Assembly: GCA_963726005.1 (NCBI GenBank)
Contig: CAVSAT010000020.1
Location: 1 to 64,000, forward strand
Origin: Bog-473 sp963726005
GTDB taxonomy: Bacteria > Actinomycetota > Acidimicrobiia > Acidimicrobiales > RAAP-2
DNA: 64,000 bases
Reading direction: 5' to 3'
Positions 58,021 to 64,000 of the stretch are shown here, piece by piece. The stretch's first letter is position 1. Each line of letters opens with the position of its first letter. The notes under the pieces are model-generated. The model saw only the letters and a program-made list of their open reading frames with translations. It was not told the DNA's origin and searched no databases. A program made the translations under genes and the position numbers.

Positions 58021-59402
58021 GGCGCGCTCCCCGCTCCTCCCCCGCCATCCTCGCCTTCGCCGATGACGCGGAGCACGCCGCTCACCCGGTCCACCGCCTG
58101 GTGGCGGCGCAGCTCGTCGATGGTGGCCAGGAGGTCCCCCTCCCGGGCGACGTGGGTCAGGAAGATCAGCCGTGCCTCCTCGGCCAGGCCGAGCTGCTCC
58201 ATGGCGCGGATGGAGACGTCGTGGTCGCCGAAGATCTTCGCCACGGAGGCCAGCACACCGGGGCGGTCGGCCACGTCCATGCTGAGGTAGAAGGCGGAGC
58301 GCATGTCGTTCTGCGAGCGGACGGTCGTGCTCGTCCGCTTCGGCGCGGGTGCCGGCGCACCGGCGAGGAGGTTGCGTGACGCGTCGACCAGGTCGCCCAG
58401 CATGGCGCTGGCGGTCGGGCCCCCGCCGGCGCCGCGGCCGTAGAGCATGAGCTCGCCGCTGACGGCCCCCTCGACGAACACCGCGTTGAAGGCGCCCCGC
58501 ACCGCGGCCAACGGGTGCGTCTTGGGCACCATGGCGGGGTGGACGCGGACGGAGATCTCCGGACCGCCGTCGACCAGCTCGGCGATGGCGAGCAGCTTGA
58601 CCGAGTATCCGAGCCGGCTGGCGTACGCGACGTCGGCTGCGCTGACCCCGCTGATGCCCTCGCGGTGCACGTCGGCGTCGACGATGTCGCTGCCGAACGC
58701 CAGCGAGGCCAGGATGGCCGCCTTGGCGGCGGCGTCGTGTCCCTCCACGTCGGCCGTGGGATCGCGCTCGGCCAGGCCCAGCTCTTTGGCCTCGCGCAGC
58801 ACGTCGTCGTAGCTGTCGCCGTCCTCTTCCATGCGGGTGAGGATGTAGTTGGTCGTGCCGTTCACGATCCCCATGACCCGGACGATCTGCTCCCCCGCCA
58901 GTGACTCTCGCAGCGGCCGGATGACGGGGATGGCGCCGGCCACGGCCGCCTCGTAGAGCAGGTCCACGCCCGCGGTGGCCGCCACCTCGGCCAGCTCCGC
59001 GCCCGCCACGGCGAGCAGCGCCTTGTTCGCCGTGACGACCGGCTTGCCGTTGCGCAGGGCCGCCTCGACCAGTTCGTGCGCGGGGTGGAGCCCGCCGATG
59101 ACCTCGACCACCACGTCGACGTCGTCGCGGGCCACCAGCGCGGCGGCGTCGGTGCCGATGAGGTCGGCCGGGATGGACGGGGCGCGCGGGCGGTCAGGGT
59201 TGGCGACGGCGATCCCGACGAGCTCGAGGCGGATGCCGGTGCGGGCGGCGACGTCGTCGGTGCGGCCGAGCAGGATCTCGGCGAGCGCGCTGCCCACGTT
59301 GCCGCACCCGAGCAGGGCGACACGCACGGTCGGGGCCGGGTGCGCGTGCGGGTGGGAGCGGCCGCTCGCCGCTGCGCTGGCCGGGTCGGCGGTCACCTCC
59401 AA
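58017..59402 (-). CDS. hom: Homoserine dehydrogenase
   Basis: About 460 residues. The NAD(P) motif VALLGCGNVGSALAEILL is followed by the catalytic domain (GIVNGTTNYILTRMEEDGDSY and GHDAAAKAAILASLAFG) and a C-terminal ACT domain (VADRPGVLASVAKIFGDHDVSIRAM) for threonine feedback. The start is uncertain: TTG 59402 or GTG 59396, because a Gly-rich lead precedes the Rossmann fold. It converts aspartate semialdehyde to homoserine. It lies between lysA and thrC. Confidence 0.95.
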   Translation of the reverse strand: MEVTADPASAAASGRSHPHAHPAPTVRVALLGCGNVGSALAEILLGRTDDVAARTGIRLELVGIAVANPDRPRAPSIPADLIGTDAAALVARDDVDVVVEVIGGLHPAHELVEAALRNGKPVVTANKALLAVAGAELAEVAATAGVDLLYEAAVAGAIPVIRPLRESLAGEQIVRVMGIVNGTTNYILTRMEEDGDSYDDVLREAKELGLAERDPTADVEGHDAAAKAAILASLAFGSDIVDADVHREGISGVSAADVAYASRLGYSVKLLAIAELVDGGPEISVRVHPAMVPKTHPLAAVRGAFNAVFVEGAVSGELMLYGRGAGGGPTASAMLGDLVDASRNLLAGAPAPAPKRTSTTVRSQNDMRSAFYLSMDVADRPGVLASVAKIFGDHDVSIRAMEQLGLAEEARLIFLTHVAREGDLLATIDELRRHQAVDRVSGVLRVIGEGEDGGGGAGSAP

Positions 59403-59450
59403 ACGGTACAGGCTGGTCGCGGCGCCACCGGGACCCTGCGGCGCGCTCGC

Positions 59451-60758
59451 TCAGGCGTCGAGGCTCGTGAGGTCCTCGAAGGTCTCCCGGCGGATCGCGA
59501 CGCGAGCAGTGCCGTCGGAGACGAAGACGACGGCCGGCCGGGGCACCTTGTTGTAATTGGATGCCATCGCGTAGCCGTAGGCGCCGGTGACCGGCGTGGC
59601 CAGGACGTCCCCCACTTCCAGGTCGTCGGGCACGAAGGCCTCCGGCACGACGAGATCCCCGCTCTCGCAGTGCTTGCCGACGACGCGCACCGGCCGTGGG
59701 CGGGCCGCCCCGGCCGAGCGCGGGAGGAACGCCTCGTAGCCGCTGCCGTAGAGAACGGGTCGCGGGTTGTCGCTCATCCCGCCGTCGACGCTCACATAGG
59801 TGCGGATGCCCGGGAGGTGCTTCACGGTGCCGACCGTGTACAGGGTGATGCCGGCGGTGGCGACGATGGAGCGGCCGGGCTCGGCCGAGACCCGCGTCGC
59901 CGGGTCGACCCCGGCCTTGGCGCAGGCCTCGAGGGTGGCCGAGGCCCACTCCGCCTGGGTCGGCGCCGACTCCCCGTTGACGTAGGGCACGCCGAGGCCG
60001 CCGCCGACGACCAGCTCGGGCAGACCCAACGGTGCGAAGAAGGCACCGAGCACCTCGGCGGCCTGCTCGAACGAGGACGCCTCGAACACCTGGCTCCCGA
60101 TGTGCGCGTGGACGCCGACCAGCTCCACCCCCGGCAAGAGCTCGAGCGCGGCGACCGCCTCCGCGGCGGCGCCCGAGGAGACGGAGAAACCGAACTTGGA
60201 GTCCTCCTGGCCCGTGCGCACGAACTCGTGGGTATGCGCCTCGACGCCGGGCGTCACGCGAACGAGGACCTTCGGCCGGGCCGCCGTCGGGGCCGAAGAC
60301 TCGACCAGACCCCCGAGGCGGGCGATCTCGTCGAACGAGTCGACGACGATGCGGCCCACGCCACGTTCCAGTGCGGTCGCCAGCTCGTTGGTCGACTTGT
60401 TGTTGCCGTGCAGGACCAGGCGGTCCGCCGGGACACCCGCGGACAGGGCGACGTGGAGCTCGCCGCCGGACGCCACATCGAGGTGCATCCCTTCCTCGTG
60501 GACGAGGCGGGCAACGGCGCGGCACAAGAACGCCTTGGTCGCGTACGCGACGCCCTCTCCCCAGGCCGCGACCGCCGCGCGACAGGCGTGACGCACGTCG
60601 TCCTCGTCGTAGACGAACAGCGGTGTGCCGAACTCCTGGGCCAACTCGAGGAGGTCGATGCCGCCGACGTGCAGGTGACCCTTCTCGTCGACCCACGCGG
60701 TGCGTGGGAGGAGCTGGCGCTCCAGCGGTGCGGTCGCGACGTCGTGGTCCGTCGGCAT
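59451..60758 (-). CDS. lysA: Diaminopimelate decarboxylase
   Basis: 435 residues from ATG 60758; longer frames run into the upstream tRNA region. PLP-Lys in VAYATKAFLC, HGNNKS, the VHAHIGSQVFE motif, VVGGGLGVPY, and the second-subunit CESGD motif (VVGKHCESGDL). It makes lysine from meso-diaminopimelate. It precedes hom and thrC, a common actinobacterial order. Confidence 0.96.
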   Translation of the reverse strand: MPTDHDVATAPLERQLLPRTAWVDEKGHLHVGGIDLLELAQEFGTPLFVYDEDDVRHACRAAVAAWGEGVAYATKAFLCRAVARLVHEEGMHLDVASGGELHVALSAGVPADRLVLHGNNKSTNELATALERGVGRIVVDSFDEIARLGGLVESSAPTAARPKVLVRVTPGVEAHTHEFVRTGQEDSKFGFSVSSGAAAEAVAALELLPGVELVGVHAHIGSQVFEASSFEQAAEVLGAFFAPLGLPELVVGGGLGVPYVNGESAPTQAEWASATLEACAKAGVDPATRVSAEPGRSIVATAGITLYTVGTVKHLPGIRTYVSVDGGMSDNPRPVLYGSGYEAFLPRSAGAARPRPVRVVGKHCESGDLVVPEAFVPDDLEVGDVLATPVTGAYGYAMASNYNKVPRPAVVFVSDGTARVAIRRETFEDLTSLDA

Positions 60759-60866
60759 GGAGATGCAGGATACGGCAGGGTTCGGCCACTCCGTGAGACC
60801 GGGGATGAGGCAGGGGCGGCCGTCGGCACGTGACGAGTACGATCGTCCCCTGCTCTTGCAACGCCC

Positions 60867-60938
60867 GCCCCCGTAGCTCAGCGGATAGAGCACCGGCCTC
60901 CGGAGCCGGTGGCGCAGGTTCGAGTCCTGCCGGGGGCG
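60867..60938 (+). tRNA. tRNA-Arg (anticodon CCG)
   Basis: Full cloverleaf: acceptor GCCCCCG/CGGGGGC with G discriminator, a D arm with GCTC/GAGC, the anticodon loop CTCCGGA (CCG, codon CGG) and a T arm with GGTTCGAGTCC. CCA is not encoded. Its last bases (ctgccgggggcg) are repeated at 62234 beyond the adjoining IS element. Confidence 0.95.
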
Positions 60939-60944
60939 CGAATG
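60927..60944. repeat. 18-bp direct repeat left of the IS (tRNA-Arg 3' end)
   Basis: ctgccgggggcgcgaatg occurs here and at 62234-62251, exactly bracketing the IS481-type element. It is either an unusually long target duplication or a tRNA attachment site. Confidence 0.8.
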
Positions 60945-62233
60945 TGATGTCTCAAGACATCGAGCACCGACGTCTGGGACACAGCGTAGACCTGGGCCGT
61001 TGATGCTGCTCAGGGGATGCGCTGATAGTCCTTGGTCGGGTCGAGGACGAGGCGGCGCAACGGTGAGCCGTCGAATCCCACGATCTCGACGTCGAGACCG
61101 TCGATGAGCATGGCGACGCGCCAGCCGGCATAGGCATTCCCGATCCCGATGTGGTGAAGCCGTCCCCGGTGACGAAGCGTGATCCGGCCGGCTTTGTCCA
61201 CCCGGTCAAAGCGCAGCCGTCGTTCGCCCACCTTGACGAATGACGGGGAGGGCAGCGCCTTGTCGCGTGCGTTGTACACCGCCGCCGGTGTCTTGCGTCC
61301 GATGCCCCGGTGCGGTCGCACCTCGTTGTAGTAGTCGACGAAGCGATCCAGCTGGCGCTGGAGTTGCTTGGGGCTCTTGATGTCCTGCATGGCCAAGAAC
61401 TTCTTCATGGTCTGGTGGAAGCGCTCGACTTTCCCGCACGTCTGGGGGTGGTAGGGCCGGGCGTGCTTCGCCTCGATGCCGAGCGAGAAGAGCTCTTGTT
61501 CGGTCACCCCGGCCACCTGGTGGTGGCGCTGTGTGGAAAAGATGAGCCCGTTGTCGCTGAGGAACGACGCCGGATAGCCCCTGGCCTCGGCCGCCTTGTG
61601 CAGGACGCGGACGACGTCGTTGCCCTTGACCACCTTCATGGCTCTCGAGGCCACGCACAGCCGCGAGTGGTCGTCGATCATGTTGAGCACCTCGTAGACC
61701 TGGCCTCCCCCGAACTCCACGTGGGTCATGTCGGCCTGCCAGCACTCGTTGGGCAGGTCGGCCACGAAGCGCTTGAACGAGCTCTTCGGACGCTTCTTCG
61801 GTGAGAGGGCGACGAAGCCCCGGGCCTTGAGCACCCGAAAGATCGTCGAGACCGACGGCGGCGCACCGTAGCGCTGGGCCAAGTGGAAGTGGATGGTCGC
61901 CGCACCGGCGTCGAGTCCGTCGTCGGCGAGCGCCTTGTGCACCGCGACGATCTCGTCCTCGTAGAGGTCGGCGATGCGGTTTGGGGAGCTCTTGGGTCGC
62001 CGGGAGCGTGCCTCGAGGCCGCCTGGGCCCTCGAGGCGGTAGCGGCGCAGGAGCGTGAAGAGCCAGCGGGCATTCACCCCGTGGGTCCTGGCCAGCTCCT
62101 TGATCGGCCGCCCGGTCCGCAGATGCGTCTCGATCAAAAACCTGCCCATGTCCACAGGAGCACCCCTTCACTGGTGGTGTCCTATGTCTTGACACATGCC
62201 CAGAGGCGGTGTCCTATGTCCAGAACCCGCACA
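60945..62233. mobile_element. IS481-family insertion sequence
   Basis: About 1.29 kb with a single transposase gene. Inner inverted repeats are CAAGACATcGAgCACC at 60953-60968 and its counterpart ggtgtcctatgtcttg at 62176-62191. A second copy of ggtgtcctatgtc at 62208-62220 lies nearer the right end. 18-bp direct repeats flank the element. Confidence 0.85.
61010..62155 (-). CDS. IS481-family transposase
   Basis: 381 residues. The N-terminal helix-turn-helix has IKELARTHGVNARWLFTLLRR. The rve-type DDE core shows Asp in CWQADMTHVEF, Asp in ASFLSDNGLIF, and Glu in CGKVERFHQTMKKFL, with DYYNEVRPHRGIG after it. The length is normal and the frame intact, so the element may be active. GTG 62155 or ATG 62149 starts the protein. 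Confidence 0.93.
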   Translation of the reverse strand: MDMGRFLIETHLRTGRPIKELARTHGVNARWLFTLLRRYRLEGPGGLEARSRRPKSSPNRIADLYEDEIVAVHKALADDGLDAGAATIHFHLAQRYGAPPSVSTIFRVLKARGFVALSPKKRPKSSFKRFVADLPNECWQADMTHVEFGGGQVYEVLNMIDDHSRLCVASRAMKVVKGNDVVRVLHKAAEARGYPASFLSDNGLIFSTQRHHQVAGVTEQELFSLGIEAKHARPYHPQTCGKVERFHQTMKKFLAMQDIKSPKQLQRQLDRFVDYYNEVRPHRGIGRKTPAAVYNARDKALPSPSFVKVGERRLRFDRVDKAGRITLRHRGRLHHIGIGNAYAGWRVAMLIDGLDVEIVGFDGSPLRRLVLDPTKDYQRIP

Positions 62234-62251
62234 CTGCCGGGGGCGCGAATG
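62234..62251. repeat. 18-bp direct repeat right of the IS
   Basis: Second copy of the sequence at 60927-60944; the chromosome continues with cccggggcgcc. Confidence 0.8.
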
Positions 62252-62903
62252 CCCGGGGCGCCGCATCGGGGCGCACGGGATAGGAGATAAGGGGTCTCAA
62301 AACTCCGCACCCCGGTCCACTTCCGCCGCCGGAGGTTCGAATAACCCGCCGTGCACACCGCCCACGGTCCGGCGCATCCCCACCGACCGATCGGTCAGTC
62401 CCGTTCCGATGTTTCGACGTTCGAGTCCCCATGCGTCCACTTTGAGGAGTCGGGAGAGAGGAGCGCGGGCACCAACACGACGACAAGCGGGCCGCGCACC
62501 GGGCCGGGAGGGGCAGCGGCCGGCGCCACCCGGGAACGGGGGGTCACGCGGCGCTGGCTCGGGTGTGGCGGAACCTTCAAGAGGAAGCCGACAGCCAAAG
62601 TGCTCATCCGATACTCCGCAAGGAAGGATTGTCGCGAGAGGTCGAAGGGGCAAGGAATGAACCGACCATCGAAGAGGACGAAACCGATTGATCACACGGC
62701 TACGTCACGGGCGCCGGGCAGTGATCGGGTTGGCCGCGCTTGCTAACAGCACCGTTGACGAGGCGGAAGCACAGCCCCTCTGTCACGAAGATCGCGTTGG
62801 CGTGGTGGTCCACTCCCGAACCGGCTGGGTGCCCACGTCCCGGCGTACTGGGATATTTAGCGGCCCCACAACCCAAGGGTTTAGGAAGACAAGGAGAGGC
62901 CGG
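62252..62903. other. Intergenic region with a 12-bp palindrome
   Basis: About 650 bases without a supported gene; the frames that span it lack domains. GACCGATCGGTC at 62385-62396 is a perfect palindrome of TetR-operator type with no gene at hand. A ribosome site (aaggagag, 62890-62897) precedes the next ATG. Confidence 0.45.
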
Positions 62904-64000
62904 ATGACTTGGTTCCGAACTCGACACGCCGCACCATCAGCATTCGCCGGCGTTGCGCTCTTGATTGGCACGGTTGTACCAATCGTTCTGAGCAGCCGAC
63001 CGTCGGCGGCGAGTACGGCGCCGGGAGAGTTTGCAGCCATCACCACGAACTGCTTCGGCGCAGGACCGACACCGGGTTCGCTCGCACCGCTCATTGACGT
63101 AAACCTCTACGACCTGCCCCCGGGCGCATCCCCTGCCGTCTCGGCAACGATCACAGCTGGGACGACTACCTCACCGTTGAAACTGGTCACCTCCCCCTTC
63201 TCACCTTCTCCTCCGCCGGGCGCCTACTACTTCGCGAGCGGAATGACCTTTCCGACACTACGCGGGCAGACGGTCTCGATCTCGTTGACATGGACCGACG
63301 GCGTCGGTGGGAGCGGCGCGTCAGGACCTCAGGTCGTGGGCCTTCCAACTTGCTCCCCAGTATCGAGACGCGCTGCGGCCATGGCAGCGAACCAAACCGG
63401 CACCGGGTATTGGACCGTGACGCAAGACGGCCTCGTGCACGGGTTCGGCCAGGGCCTCGATTACGGAGACATGGGTTACGTCCCGCTCAATGCCCCTATG
63501 GTGAGCCTCGCTCCGACAGCGGATGGCGAGGGCTACTGGCTGCTCGGAGCCGACGGAGGTGTGTTCAGCTTCGGCACCGCGCACTTCTACGGCTCAACCG
63601 GGAGCTTGCGGCTCAACGCTCCGGTCGTAGTCATGGCGGCAACCCCAGACGGAGGTGGCTATTGGTTCGTGGCCAAAGATGGCGGCGTGTTCGCCTACGG
63701 TGACGCCCAGTTCTACGGCTCAATGGGCGGCAAGCATCTCAACGCGCCCATCGTCGGTATGGCTGCTGACCCGGTTACCGGTGGCTACTGGCTGGTGGCG
63801 TCGGACGGAGGAATCTTCTCGTTCAACGCCCCGTTCCACGGCAGTACGGGCAGTCTGGTGCTCAACAGCCCGATCGTTGGGATCGAGGGTGCCTCTGACG
63901 GAAGCGGCTACCGCGTGGCCGCCGGTGATGGCGGGGTCTTCTCCTACGGCCTGCCCTTCGCGGGTGCCTATGTCGGGCAGGACACATCCCCGATCGTTGG
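62904..64000 (+). CDS. Secreted protein with WD40/propeller-like repeats (partial)
   Basis: The frame opens at ATG 62904 and remains open to the end of the window (over 360 residues seen). The signal peptide (AFAGVALLIGTVVPIVLSSRPSAAS) is followed by a region of about 110 residues. Repeats of about 45 residues come next, with GYWLLGADGGVFSFGTAHFYGS-type units and LNAPIVGMAA-like linkers. Such repeats are frequent in exported proteins of acidimicrobial actinobacteria, often fused to a peptidase or a lytic domain. That downstream part lies outside the window. The role is unknown. Confidence 0.8.
   Translation, partial: MTWFRTRHAAPSAFAGVALLIGTVVPIVLSSRPSAASTAPGEFAAITTNCFGAGPTPGSLAPLIDVNLYDLPPGASPAVSATITAGTTTSPLKLVTSPFSPSPPPGAYYFASGMTFPTLRGQTVSISLTWTDGVGGSGASGPQVVGLPTCSPVSRRAAAMAANQTGTGYWTVTQDGLVHGFGQGLDYGDMGYVPLNAPMVSLAPTADGEGYWLLGADGGVFSFGTAHFYGSTGSLRLNAPVVVMAATPDGGGYWFVAKDGGVFAYGDAQFYGSMGGKHLNAPIVGMAADPVTGGYWLVASDGGIFSFNAPFHGSTGSLVLNSPIVGIEGASDGSGYRVAAGDGGVFSYGLPFAGAYVGQDTSPIV

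Noticed and set aside
61310..61804. Plus-strand frame inside the IS
   Set aside because: Antisense of the transposase DDE domain.

Overview
The window is high-GC DNA with GTG/ATG starts, many 1-4 base gene overlaps and actinobacterial families. These include an F420-type iron-sulfur flavoprotein, TreS/maltokinase, Rho with a large N-terminal insertion, a delta subunit with a duplicated domain fused to subunit b, a mycobacteria-like AtpE and an Asp-type MurA. It most resembles a member of the Actinomycetota, plausibly the class Acidimicrobiia; this assignment is by family resemblance only.

Layout. (1) 1-11071 is an accessory island. Its right end abuts an intact tRNA-Ala(CGC) gene, and its left end carries an exact 47-bp copy of that gene's 3' part. 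A second, degenerate copy at about 7523 suggests two elements integrated in tandem. Cargo: an ABC exporter (FtsX-type permease plus ATPase), a TetR regulator with a membrane protein, a frameshifted NAD-epimerase, an excisionase, and a decaying cluster (SnoaL-like protein, ferredoxin tail, luciferase-like oxidoreductase fragment, frameshifted phosphotransferase). (2) 11227-20009 is a sulfate-assimilation locus. Divergent cysH-sulfite reductase-FrhB-like and cysD-cysN-siroheme synthase arms leave a shared control region containing a perfect palindrome. (3) 20112-28146 holds two paralogous giant secreted proteins (beta-propeller plus tandem Ig-like domains). They share about 920 identical bases, and the second is broken by three frameshifts. 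(4) 28231-36432 is central metabolism and envelope: galT, maltokinase-like and treS (trehalose/alpha-glucan), meaB, murA, glpX. (5) 36478-47299 is the ATP synthase operon with atpI/atpZ, a WecA-like transferase, glyA and rpiB. (6) 47364-51795 is a plus-strand catabolic-looking block (thiolase-like, D-aminoacylase-like amidohydrolase, TauD-like dioxygenase) interrupting a conserved actinobacterial order. (7) 51832-60758 holds sua5-like, prmC, prfA, rpmE, rho, thrC, hom and lysA. (8) 60867-64000 contains tRNA-Arg(CCG) with an IS481-type element at its 3' end and the start of a secreted repeat protein that runs off the window.

How the genes work together. CysD/CysN activate sulfate to APS, CysH reduces APS to sulfite, and the siroheme-dependent reductase makes sulfide. 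The siroheme dehydrogenase supports the reductase, and the FrhB-like protein, translationally coupled to it, is a candidate electron donor module using F420H2. This split arrangement resembles the fused F420-dependent sulfite reductase of methanogens and is the most interesting hypothesis here. TreS and the kinase-like gene form a trehalose-maltose-maltose-1-phosphate pair. Hom, ThrC and LysA cover aspartate-family amino acids; no homoserine kinase is seen.
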